Shown piece after piece: positions 44,301 through 55,600 of a DNA stretch of 64,000 nucleotides. Location: positions 22,127,427-22,191,426 of the forward strand of contig NC_091156.1 in the NCBI RefSeq assembly GCF_040958095.1, given 5' to 3'. Each line of letters begins with the position of its first letter. The first letter of the stretch is position 1. The notes below the pieces were generated by a model that saw only the letters and a program-made list of their open reading frames with translations, did no database searches and was not told the DNA's origin. Made by a program: the position numbers and the translations under genes. The DNA is from Procambarus clarkii (lineage: Eukaryota; Arthropoda; Malacostraca; Decapoda; Cambaridae).

Positions 44301-45100
44301 CCCCATGTTGTGTACTGTGACCTGCCCCCATGTTTATGTTGTGTACTGTGACCTGCCCCCATGTTTATGTTGTGTACTGTGACCTGCCCCCATGTTTATA
44401 TTGTGTACTGTGTCCTGGCCCATGTGTACTGTGACCTGGCCCCCATGTTTATGTTGTGTACTGTGTCCTGGCCCATGTTGTGTACTGTGACCTGGCCCCC
44501 ATGTTTATATTGTGTACTGTGACCTGTCCCATGTTTATGTTGTGTACTGTGACCTGCCCCCACGTTTATGTTATGTACTGTGACCTGCCCCATGTTGTGT
44601 ACTGTGACCTGTCCCCATGTTTATGTTGTGTACTGTGACCTGCCCCATGTTGTGTACTGTGACCTGTCCCCATGTTGTGTACTGTGACCTGTCCCCATGT
44701 TTATGTTGTGTACTGTGACCTGCCCCCATGTTTATGTTGTGTACTGTGACCTGCCCCATGTTGTGTACTGTGACCTGTCCCCATGTTTTGTACTGTGACC
44801 TGGCCCCATGTTTGTTGTGTACTGTGACCTGTCCCCATGTTTATGTTGTGTACTGTGACCTGCCCCATGTTGTGTACTGTGACCTGGCCCATGTTTATGT
44901 AGTGTACTGTGACCTGCCCCATGTTGTGTACTGTGACCTGGCCCATGTTTATGTAGTGTACTGTGACCTGCCCCCATGTTGTGTACTGTGACCTGGCCCA
45001 TGTTTATGTTGTGTACTGTGACCTGCCCCATGTTGTGTACTGTGACCTGCCCCATGTTCTGTACTGTGACCTGGCCCATGTTTATGTAGTGTACTGTGAC
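32400..45100. repeat. Higher-order repeat, 4.08-4.13-kb period
   Basis: The variant-unit pattern recurs at 32513/36648/40725, 33801/37933/42010, 35118/39251/43327 and 36304/40380/44456. Offsets are 4132-4135 bp for the first pair and 4076-4077 bp for the second. About three tandem copies are present and decay after 45 kb. The near-identical offsets in the second pair imply a younger duplication than the first. Confidence 0.85.
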
Positions 45101-48100
45101 CTGCCCCCATGTTGTGTACTGTGACCTGGCCCATGTTTATGTTGTGTACTGTGACCTGCCCCCATGTTGTGTACGGTGACCTGCCCCATGTTTATGTTGT
45201 GTACTGTGACCTGCCCCCATGTTGTGTACTGTGACCTGGCCCATGTTTATGTTGTGTACTGTGACCTGCCCCCATGTTGTGTACTGTGACCTGGCCCCAT
45301 GTTTATGTTGTGTACTGTGACCTGTCCCCATGTATGTTGTGTACTGTGACCTGCCCCATGTTGTGTACTGTGACCTGGCCCATGTCTATGTTGTGTACTG
45401 TGACCTGGCCCCATGTTTATGTTGTGTACTGTGACCTGTCCCATGTTTGTGTTGTGTACTGTGTCCTGGCCCATGTTGTGTATTGTGACCAAGCCCCATG
45501 TTCTGTACTGTGACCTGTCCCATGTTTATGTTGTGTACTGTGACCTGCCCCATGTTTATGTTGTGTACTGTGACCTGCCCCATGTGTACTGTGACCTGCC
45601 CCATGTTGTGTACTGTGACCTGCCCCATGTTTATGTTGTGTACTGTGACCTGCCCCCATGTTTATGTTGTGTACTGTGACCTGCACCCCATGTTTATGTT
45701 GTGTACTGTGACCTGCCCCCATGTTTATGTTGTGTACTGTGACCTGCCCCATGTGTACTGTGACCTGCCCCATGTTGTGTACTTTGACCTGCCCATGTTT
45801 ATGTTGTGTACTGTGACCTGCCCCCATGTTTATGTTGTGTACTGTGACCTGCCCTTATGTTTATGTTGTGTACTGAGACCTGCCCCATGTTGTGTACTGT
45901 GACCTGCCCCCATGTTTATGTTGTGTACTGTGACCTGCCCCCATGTTTATGTTGCGTACTGTGACCTGCACTCCATGTTTATGTTGTGTACTGTGACGTG
46001 GCCCCATGTTGTGTACTGTGACCTGGCCCACGTTTATGTTGTGTACTGTGACCTGCCCCAATGTTGTGTACTGTGACCTGCCCCCATGTTTATGTTGTGT
46101 ACTGTGACCTGCCCCCATGTTTATGTTGTGTACTGTGACCTGCCCCCATGTTTATATTGTGTACTGTGTCCTGGCCCATGTTGTGTACTGTGACCTGGCC
46201 CCCATGTTTATGTTGTGTACTGTGTCCTGGCCCATGTTGTGTACTGTGACCTGGCCCCATGTTTATATTGTGTACTGTGACCTGTCCCATGTTTATGTTG
46301 TGTACTGTGACCTGCCCCCCACGTTTATGTTATGTACTGTGACCTGCCCCATGTTGTGTACTGTGACCTGTCCCCATGTTTATGTTGTGTACAGTGACCT
46401 GCCCCATGTTGTGTACTGTGACCTGTCCCCATGTTTATGTTGTGTACTGTGACCTGTCCCCATGTTGTGTACTGTGACCTGTCCCCATGTTTATGTTGTG
46501 TACTGTGACCTGCCCCCATGTTTATGTTGTGTACTGTGACCTGCCCCATGTTGTGTACTGTGACCTGTCCCCATGTTTTGTACTGTGACCTGGCCCCATG
46601 TTTATGTTGTGTACTGTGACCTGTCCCCATGTTTATGTTGTGTACTGTGACCTGCCCCATGTTGTGTACTGTGACCTGGCCCATGTTTATGTAGTGTACT
46701 GTGACCTGCCCCCATGTTGTGTACGGTGACCTGCCCCATGTTGTGTACTGTGACCTGGCCCATGTTTATGTTGTGTACTGTGACCTGGCCCCATGTTTAT
46801 GTTGTGTACTGTGACCTGCCCCCATGTTGTGTACTGTGACCTGGCCCATGTTTATGTTGTGTACTGTGACCTGCCCCCATGTTGTGTACTGTGACCTGGC
46901 CCATGTTTATGTTGTGTACTGTGACCTGGCCCCATGTTTATGTTGTGTACTGTGACCTGTCCCCATGTATGTTGTGTACTGTGACCTGCCTCATGTTGTG
47001 TACTGTGACCTGGCCCATGTCTATGTTGTGTACTGTGACCTGGCCCCATGTTTATGTTGTGTACTGTGACCTGTCCCATGTTTGTGTTGTGTACTGTGTC
47101 CTGGCCCATGTTGTGTACTGTGACCAAGCCCCATGTTCTGTACTGTGACCTGTCCCATGTTCATGTTGTGTACTGTGACCTGCCCCCATGTTTATGTTGT
47201 GTACTGTGACCTGTCCCCATGTTGTGTACTGTGACCTGCCCCCATGTTTATGTTGTGTACTGTGACCTGTCCCATGTTTATGTTGTGTACTGTGACCTGC
47301 CCCATGTTTATGTTGTGTACTGTGACCTGCCCCTATGTTGTGTACTGTGACCTGCCCCCATGTTGTGTACTGTGACCTGCCCCCATGTTGTGTACTGTGA
47401 CCTGCCCCCATGTTTATGTTGTGTACTGTGACCTGCCCCCATGTTTATGTTGTGTACTGTGACCTGCCCCATGTTGTGTACTGTGACCTGCCCCCATGTT
47501 TATGTTGTGTACTGTGACCTGCCTCCATGTTTATGTTGTGTACTGTGACCTGCACCCATGTTTATGTTGTGTACTGTGACCTGCGTCCATGTTTATGTTG
47601 TGTACTGTGACCTACCCCATGTGTACTGTGACCTGCCCCATGTTGTGTACTGTGACCTGCCCCCATGTTGTGTACTGTGACCTGCACCCCATGTTTATGT
47701 TGTGTACTGTGACCTGCACCCCATGTTGTGTACTGTGACCTGCCCCATGTTTATGTTGTGTACTGTGACCTGCCCCCATGTTTATGTTGTGTACTGTGAC
47801 CTGCACCCCATGTTTATGTTGTGTACTGTGACCTGGCCCCATGTTGTGTACTGTGACCTGACCCATGTTTGTTGTGTACTGTGACCTGCCCCCATGTTGT
47901 GTACTGTGACCTGCCCCCATGTTTATGTTGTGTACTGTGACCTGCCCCCATGTTGTGTACTGTGACCTGCCCCCATGTTTATGTTGTGTACTGTGACCTG
48001 GCCCATGTTTATGTTGTGTACTGTGACCTGCCCCATGTTTATGTTGTGTACTATGACCTGGCCCATGTTGTGTACTGTGACCAGTCCCATGTTTGTGTTG

Positions 48101-50043
48101 TGTACTGTGTCCTGGCCCATGTTGTGTACTGTGACCAAGCCCCATGTTCTGTACTGTGACCTGTCCCATGTTTATGTTGTGTACTGTGACCTGCCCCCAT
48201 GTTTATGGTGTGTACTGTGACCTGCCCCCATGTTGTGTACTGTGACCTGGCTCATGTTATGTTGTGTACCGTGACCTGCCCCCATGTTCTGTACTGTGAC
48301 CTGCCCCATGTTTATGTTGTGTACTGTGACCTGCCCCCATGTTGTGTACTGTGACCTGCCCCCATGTTGTGTACTGTGACCTGCCCCCATGTTTATGTTG
48401 TGTACTGTGACCTGCCCCCATGATTATGTTGTGTACTGTGACCTGCCCCATGTTTATGTTGTGTACTGTGACCTGCCCCATGTGTACTGTGACCTGCCCC
48501 ATGTTGTGTACTGTGACCTGCCCCCATGTTTATGTTGTGTACTGTGACCTGCCCCCATGTTTATGTTGTGTACTGTGACCTGCCCCCATGTTTATGTTGT
48601 GTACTGTGACCTGCCCCATGTGTACTGTGACCTGCCCCCATGTTTGTTGCGTACTGTGACCTGCACTCCATGTTTATGTTGTGTACTGTGACCTGGCCCC
48701 ATGTTGTGTACTGTGACCTGGCCCACGTTTATGCTGTGTACTGTGACCTGCCCCCATGTTGTGTACTGTGACCTGCCCCCATGTTTATGTTGTGTACTGT
48801 GACCTGCCCCCCATGTTTATGTTGTGTACTGTGACCTGCCCCTATGTTTATAATGTGTACTGTGTCCTGGCCCATGTGTACTGTGACCTGGCCCCCATGT
48901 TTATGTTGTGTACTGTGTCCTGGCCCATTTTGTGTACTGTGACCTGGCCCCCATGTTTATATTGTGTACTGTGACCTGTCCCATGTTTATGTTTTGTACT
49001 GTGACCTGCCCCCACGTTTATGTTATGTACTTTGACCTGCCCCCATGTTGTGTACTGTGACCTGTCCCCATGTTTATGTTGTGTACTGTGACCTGCCCTA
49101 TGTTGTGTACTGTGACCTGTCCCCATGTTTATGTTGTGTACTGTGACCTGTCCCCATGTTGTGTACTGTGACCTGTCCCCATGTTGTGTACTGTGACCTG
49201 TCCCCATGTTGTGTACTGTGACCTGTCCCCATGTTTATGTTGTGTACTGTGACCTGTCCCCATGTTTATGTTGTGTACTGTGACCTGCCCCATGTTGTGT
49301 ACTGTGACCTGTCCCTATGTTGTGTACTGTGACCTGCCCCCATGTTTATGTTGTGTACTGTGACCTGCCCCATGTTGTGTACTGTGACCTGTCCCTATGT
49401 TTTGTACTGTGACCTGGCCCCATGTTTATGTTGTGTACTGTGACCTGCCCCATGTTTATGTTGTGTACTGTGACCTGCCCCATGTTGTGTACTGCGACCT
49501 GGCCCCATGTTTATGTTGTGTACTGTGACCTGGCCCCATGTTTATGTTGTGTACTGTGACCTGGCCCCATGTTTATGTTGTGTACTGTGACCTGTCCCCA
49601 TGTTTATGTAGTGTACTGTGACCTGCCCCCATATTGTGTACTGTGACCTGCCCCATGTTTATGTTGTGTACTGTGACCTGCCCCCATGTTGTGTACTGTG
49701 ACCTGGTCCATGTTTATGTTGTGTACTGTGACCTGCCCCCATGTTGTGTACTGTGACCTGGCCCCATGTTTATGTTGTGTACTGTGACCTGTCCCGATGT
49801 TTATGTTGTGTACTGTGACCTGTCCCCATGTTTGTTATGTACTGTGACCTGGCCCCCTTGCTGTGTACTGTGACCTGGCCCCATGTTGTATACTGTGACC
49901 TGGCCCCATGTTGTGTACTGTGACCTGGCCCCATGTGTACTGTGACCTGGCCCATGTTTGTGTTGTGTACTGTGACCTGTCCCCATGTTTATGTTGTGTA
50001 CTGTGACCTGCCCCCATGTTGTGTACTGTGACCTGCCCCATGT

Positions 50044-52170
50044 TTATGTTGTGTACTGTGACCTGTCCCCATGTTTATGTTGTGTACTGTGACCAGGCCC
50101 CATGTTTATGTTGTGTACTGTGACCTGCCCCGTGTTGTGTACTGTGACCTGCCCCATGTTTATGTTGTGTACTGTGACCTGCCCCATGTTTATGTTGTGT
50201 ACTGTGACCTGCCCCATGTTGTGTACTGTGACCTGGCCCCATGTTGTGTACTGTGACCTGGCCCATGTTTGTGTTGTGTACTGTGACCTGCCCCTATGTT
50301 GTGTACTGTGACCTGCCCCCATATTTATGTTGTGTACTGTGACCTGCCCCCATGTTGTGTACTGTGACCTGCCCCCATGTTTATGTTGTGTACTGTGTCC
50401 TGGCCCCATGTTTATGTTGTGTACTGTGACCTGCCCCCATGTTGTGTACTGTGACCTGCCCCCATGTTGTGTACTGTGACCTGCCCCATGTTTATGTTGT
50501 GTACTGTGACCTGCCCCCATGTTTGTTGTGTACTGTGACCTGGCCCATGTTGTATACTGTGACCTGACCCCATGTTTATGTTGTGTACTGTGACCTGGCC
50601 CCATGTTTATGTTGTGTACTGTGACCTGCCCCCATGTTGTGTACTGTGACCTGGCCCATGTTTATGTTGTGTACTGTGACCTGCCCCATGTTGTGTACTG
50701 TGACCTGGCCCCATGTTGTTTACTGTGACCTGCCCCATGTTTATGTTGTGTACTGTGACCTGCCCCCATGTTGTGTACTGTGACCTGGCCCATGTTTATG
50801 TTGTGTACTGTGACCTGCCCCCATGTTGTGTACTGAGACCTGCCCCCATGTTGTGTACTGTGACCATGTTTATGTTGTGTACTGTGACCTGTCCCCATGT
50901 TTATGTTGTGTACTGTGATCTGCCCCATGTTTATGTTGTGTACTGTGACCTGCCCCCATGTTGTGTACTGTGACCTGCCCCATGTTTATGTTGTGTACTG
51001 TGACCTGTCCCCATGTTTATGTTGTGTACTGTGACCTGTCCCCATGTTTATGTTGTGTACTGTGATCTGCCCCATGTTTATGTTGTGTACTGTGACCTGC
51101 CCCCATGTTGTGTACTGTGACCTGCCCCATGTTTATGTTGTGTACTGTGACCTGTCCCCATGTTTATGTTGTGTACTGTGACCAGGCCCCATGTTTATGT
51201 TGTGTACTGTGACCTGCCCCGTGTTGTGTACTGTGACCTGCCCCATGTTTATGTTGTGTACTGTGACCTGCCCCATGTTTATGTTGTGTACTGTGACCTG
51301 CCCCATGTTGTGTACTGTGACCTGGCCCCATGTTGTGTACTGTGACCTGGCCCATGTTTGTGTTGTGTACTGTGACCTGCCCCTATGTTGTGTACTGTGA
51401 CCTGCCCCCATATTTATGTTGTGTACTGTGACCTGCCCCCATGTTGTGTACTGTGACCTGCCCCATGTTTATGTTGTGTACTGTGTCCTGGCCCCATGTT
51501 TATGTTGTGTACTGTGACCTGCCCCCATGTTGTGTACTGTGACCTGCCCCCATGTTGTGTACTGTGACCTGCCCCATGTTTATGTTGTGTACTGTGACCT
51601 GCCCCCATGTTTGTTGTGTACTGTGACCTGGCCCATGTTGTATACTGTGACCTGACCCCATGTTTATGTTGTGTACTGTGACCTGGCCCCATGTTTATGT
51701 TGTGTACTGTGACCTGCCCCCATGTTGTGTACTGTGACCTGGCCCATGTTTATGTTGTGTACTGTGACCTGCCCCCTGTTTTATGTTGTGTACTGTGACC
51801 TGGCCCCATGTTGTTTACTGTGACCTGCCCCATGTTTATGTTGTGTACTGTGACCTGCCCCCATGTTGTGTACTGTGACCTGGCCCATGTTTATGTTGTG
51901 TACTGTGACCTGCCCCCATGTTGTGTACTGAGACCTGCCCCCATGTTTATGTTGTGTACTGTGACCTGTCCCCATGTTGTGTACTGTGACCTGCCCCATG
52001 TTTATGTTGTGTACTGTGACCTGTCCCCATGTTGTGTATTGTGACCTGCCCCATGTTTATGTTGTGTACTGTGTCCTGGCCTATGTTTATGTTGTGTACT
52101 GTGACCTGCCCCATGTTTATGTTGTGTACTGTGACCTGCCCCATGTTGTGTACTGTGACCTGCCCCATGT
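50044..52170. repeat. Tandem 1.09-kb duplication in the satellite
   Basis: Variant patterns at 50071-50330 and 51160-51420 match at an offset of 1089 bp, and those at 50713 and 51808 at 1095 bp. Both copies share rare variants such as GACCAGGCCCC, CCCCGTGTTG and CCCCCATATTTATG. Confidence 0.8.
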
Positions 52171-53263
52171 TTATGTTGTGTACTGTGACCTGCCCTCATG
52201 TTGTGTACTGTGACCTGCCCCCCATGTTGTGTACTGTGACCTGTCCCCATGTTTATGTTGTGTACTGTGACCTGCCCCCATGTTGTGTACTGTGACCTGG
52301 CCCCATGTTGTGTACTGTGACCTGCCCCATGTTTATGTTGTGTACTGTGACCTGCCCCATGTGTGTACTGTGACCTGACCCATGTTTATGTTGTGTACTG
52401 TGACCTGCCCCCATGTTGTTTACTGTTACCTGCCCCATGTTTATGTTGTGTACTGTGACCTGTCCCATGTTTATGTAGTGTACTGTGACCTGCCCCATGT
52501 TTATGTTGTGTACTGTGACCTGGCCCCATGTTTATGTTGTGTTCTGTGACCTGGCCCCATGTTTATGTTGTGTACTGTGACCTGCCCCCATGGGTTGTAC
52601 TGTGACCTGTCCCCATGTTGTGTACTGTGACCTGTCCCCATGTTTATGTTGTGTACTGTGACCTGCCCCCATGTTGTGTACTGTGACCTGGCCCCATGTT
52701 GTGTACTGTGACCTGCCCCATGTTTATGTTGTGTACTGTGACCTGCCCCCATGTTGTGTACTGTGACCTGGCCCCATGTTGTGTACTGTGACCTGCCCCA
52801 TGTTTATGTTGTGTACTGTGACCTGCCCCATGTTGTGTACTGTGACCTGCCACCATGTTGTGTACTGTGACCTGGCCCATGTTGTGTACTGTGACCTGGC
52901 CCATGTTTATGTTGTGTACTGTGACCTGCCCCCATGTTGTGTACTGTGACCTGCCCCCATGTTGTGTACTGTGACCTGTCCCCATGTTGATGTTGTGTAC
53001 TGTGACCTGCCCCCATGTTGATGTTGTGTACTGTGACCTGCCCCCATGGGTTGTACTGTGACCTGTCCTCATGTTGTGTACTGTGACCTGTCCCCATGTT
53101 TATGTTGTGTACTGTGACCTGCCCCCATGTTGTGTACTGTGACCTGCCCCCATGTTTATGTTGTGTACTGTGACCTGCATCCATGTTGTGTACTGTGACC
53201 TGCCCCATGTTGTGTACTGTGACCTGCCCCATGTTGTGTACTGTGACCTGCCCCATGTTTATG

Positions 53264-53603
53264 TCACAGATGTCACCAGCGGAGTCCCACAGGGCTCAGT
53301 ACTTGGACCCATCCTGTTTCTAATATATGTAAACGATCTTCCGGAGGGTATAGACTCATTTCTCTCAATGTTTGCTTATGCTGCAAAAATTATGAGAAGA
53401 ATCAAAACGGATGAAGACAGAGACTACAGGATGACCTGGATAAACTGGAGGAATGGTCTAGAAAATGGCTGCTAAAGTTCAACTCAGGAAAGTGTAAGGT
53501 GATGAAATTAGGCGAAGGGAGCAGGAGGCTGAACACAAGGTATCATCTGGGAGGTGAAATCCTGCAAGAATCAAATAGAGAGAAGGGTCTGGGGGTCGAA
53601 TAA
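53264..53603 (+). pseudogene. Non-LTR retrotransposon RT fragment (Jockey/CR1-like)
   Basis: Begins where the satellite stops and reads [20 protein letters not shown] then DLPEGIDSF, the RT block before the catalytic motif. The expected FADD is FAYA (53371-53382), so both catalytic aspartates are lost. A frameshift near 53420-53430 moves the continuation to another frame, which reads [20 protein letters not shown] and KCKVMKLG to a TAA at 53601-53603. Both ends are truncated. The clade is assigned from the LPEGI/W..KW...FN..KC.VM pattern and is approximate. Confidence 0.8.
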
Positions 53604-53695
53604 ATGCCCAAATGATACCCCCTTGTACTTGTAGGGCCCCTCCTAACCACTCTGCATACTCCGCCGCCACTCAGGTCGCACACCAAACCTGTGTC
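53604..53695. other. Short spacer, unassigned
   Basis: Links the RT fragment to the TTAGG-like motif. It contains a small inverted repeat, AACCTG-TGT-CAGGTT (53686-53700), that runs into the motif. No coding sequence recognised. Confidence 0.4.
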
Positions 53696-53709
53696 AGGTT
53701 AGGTTAGGG
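53696..53709 (+). other. Short interstitial TTAGG-type motif
   Basis: AGGTTAGGTTAGGG holds two full TTAGG units, the usual arthropod telomeric repeat. It abuts and overlaps the last codons (TAA stop) of the minus-strand PLE-A. The G-rich strand reads toward the element's 3' end. The motif is short and could be coincidental. Confidence 0.6.
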
Positions 53710-55600
53710 TCTGTAAGTTTCATTTCTTTGACCTGTAACCTGGGGCTGGTCCTCTCCCCCAGTTCGGTTGAGATGATCTACCTGCACAACTGCTCTAACA
53801 AGGTGGTCCTTTATAGACTTACCTCGCCTCCAGGCGATCATGGGAGGGTTTTGTGGGAATTTTACCCAGGATGGATGTTCACTGTACGTTTCCCTCATCC
53901 ATGTCCATACTTCCTGGAGTTTTATCTTAAGCTGTGCTGCCAGGCCGGGGAAGAAAAGGGTTGGAAGAATCCATCTCTTGTCTTCCACTTCTTGTGTTCT
54001 AGGTCTGAGTAGCTCCGCCCATGTTTTTTTCTCCGAGTTTCTCCTGGGCTGCATGTATTATTGTCTCTGGTAGTCTCTGTTCCTGAACATATCCCATAGG
54101 TCATCAAGCTGGGGATATAGCGTCTCTTCTTTGCTGTTAATCCTCTTGAGTCTGAGTCCAAGTGAGTAGGGTAGCGATTTTCTTCAAGGCTAGTGGGTGG
54201 CTCGAGTCAATTTCAGATACGTGTGAAGGTTAGTTCGGTTTATAGTATGCCTTCGTATGCAGATCCCTGGTTAGCTGGTCTATATACACTGTTGTATCTA
54301 GGAAATTTATCGTGGAGTCACTGTGTTCGAGGGTAAACTTAAGGTTTTCATGAACCGTATATTGACCATGAAAGAAACCTTCTAGGCGCGGGAAACCGTC
54401 CTCCATTATTCCGAAGATGTCGTCTATGTAACGGAAATATACCGCCGGTCCGTCCTTCCTGTGGGATCGTTTCCTCTCATACACTACATGCACAAATATT
54501 TCAGCGATTGCCACACTACTGGATGCTCCTATCGCTGTACCCTTGGTTTGTCGGTATGCTCGTCCTTCAAATTGCAAAAGGGTGTCTCTCATCACATGGA
54601 GGATAGCCTCCTCAAGAGTTTCTTTCTTCGGAGGGGGGCCTCCATACTCCTGCGTCTCGAAGTTCCTGTCTGATTTTGGCTCTGTTATCTGTAAAAAAAA
54701 GTTGCTACTACCTTTGCAGCTTCTCTCTGTGGTATGCTTGGGTAGAGCGATATCACATCCATGGAAAAAAGGCGGGCCCCTCTCGGGACGGGGCCTCAAA
54801 TTTCTGCAATTTTTCTTGAGGAAATCCGTCGTATCTTTGATTCTTTCCGGTAGTAGACATAGTAAGGGGTTCAGGAGGGCTGTGCAGATCCAGTCTACCG
54901 GCCTTGTTGGGGCCCGGCAGCCGCTTAGAACCGGTCTCCCTTGCCACATTCCTGTGGTTTCTTCTAGTGCTTTATGGATCTTTGGTAAAAGGTAGAGGTG
55001 GGGAATGATGGATTCAAAGGCCAAGAAGAAATCTCTCGCCCCTGCCTGCATCAGTCCTCCTTTCCCGTCCCCAGTCTTGTTCTCGAACAGCTTGAGGACT
55101 ATCCGTTTACTCCTCGTTTGGGCGTTTCTAAGCACCGCTGCCTGGTTGTGTATCTGTGTGTAGGCTGCAGTGTCTGCCAGGTGCCTCTCCATCTCGTTCC
55201 TGTAGTTGTCCTTTCTCCAGGCGACGACAGTACCTCCCTTGTCCGCCGGTTTTTATCACAATATCCGTACGTCCTTTCAGCGTTGATAGGGCGTCCCTCT
55301 CCTCCCTTGTGAGGTTGCAGTTGTGTCGTTGTTCCGCACCGAGCTTGAGGTCGACCTTCATTTGCTGGATTACCGGTTTAAGGCCTACTAGGTTGTAGTT
55401 TGGGCACTGGTCTGGTTTGTTGGGGTGGAGGTACCTAAAAGAGAGGGAGAGTTTAGTTGTTTTAATTGCTCCCTGTGACTTACCTTGCTCAGACGGAGGT
55501 GGCTCCAAACTTGGTTGATACTAGTTTCCAAGTTGTTGCACAGATCCTCTATCGTATCTTCTCTCTTCTTACGCGCCAGAGGCCCTATCACTAACGTAAG
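53704..55600 (-). pseudogene. PLE-A: Penelope-like reverse transcriptase
   Basis: Copies element RNA into DNA. Pieces in order on the minus strand: LTREERDALSTLKGRTDIVIK (near 55300), LPKIHK, GRPVLSGCRAPTRPVDWI, RAYRQTKGTAIGASSSVAIA, the catalytic FRYIDDIFGI (YIDD at 54419-54430, intact) and INFLDTTVYID. The region 54630-54810 (motif A, LYPSIP-like) is out of frame. Another shift separates 55128-55508 from 54230-55192. After a shift near 54230 the C-terminal thumb reads EVWTWMRETYSEHPSW, PPMIAWRRGKSIKDHLVRAV, a PLE hallmark, and ends at 53704. No GIY-YIG endonuclease follows. PLE-B is a relative of the same family. Confidence 0.85.

Larger units (their letters stand above)
9141..53263. repeat. 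44-kb satellite array of 21-31-bp units
   Basis: Roughly 1600 head-to-tail units share the core TTGTGTACTGTGACCTG followed by a C-run and CATG. Three length classes alternate: about 30-31 bp with an extra TTTATG after CATG, about 24-25 bp without it, and 21-22 bp with CATGTGTACTG. The C-run has 4 or 5 C, or GGCC variants (CCTGGCCC), or CCTGTCCC. Units with four C have lengths divisible by three, which explains the many short open frames ([15 protein letters not shown], or GAGHSTQH on the minus strand). None is a plausible gene. The array starts after a unique segment and ends in a non-LTR RT fragment. The 48-53 kb part carries more single-base differences. Confidence 0.97.

Noticed and set aside
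9141..53263. CRISPR-like array
   Set aside because: There are no unique spacers: the whole unit repeats and only varies in length class. The context is eukaryotic.
9141..53263. G-quadruplex potential of the 44-kb satellite
   Set aside because: Only one G-run of four or five per unit on the minus strand, with spacers of about 20 nt or more, so ordinary quadruplexes are unlikely.
8883..53475. Hundreds of short frames such as [16 protein letters not shown] and CTVTCPM
   Set aside because: They are translations of satellite units on both strands. Lengths track the number of units divisible by three, and starts are scattered.
53696..53709. A chromosome end or telomere array
   Set aside because: Only two full TTAGG units are present and sequence continues on both sides. 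It is at most an interstitial trace.
54461..55312. Plus-strand frames over PLE-A
   Set aside because: They are shadows of the minus-strand reverse transcriptase, which has clear motifs.
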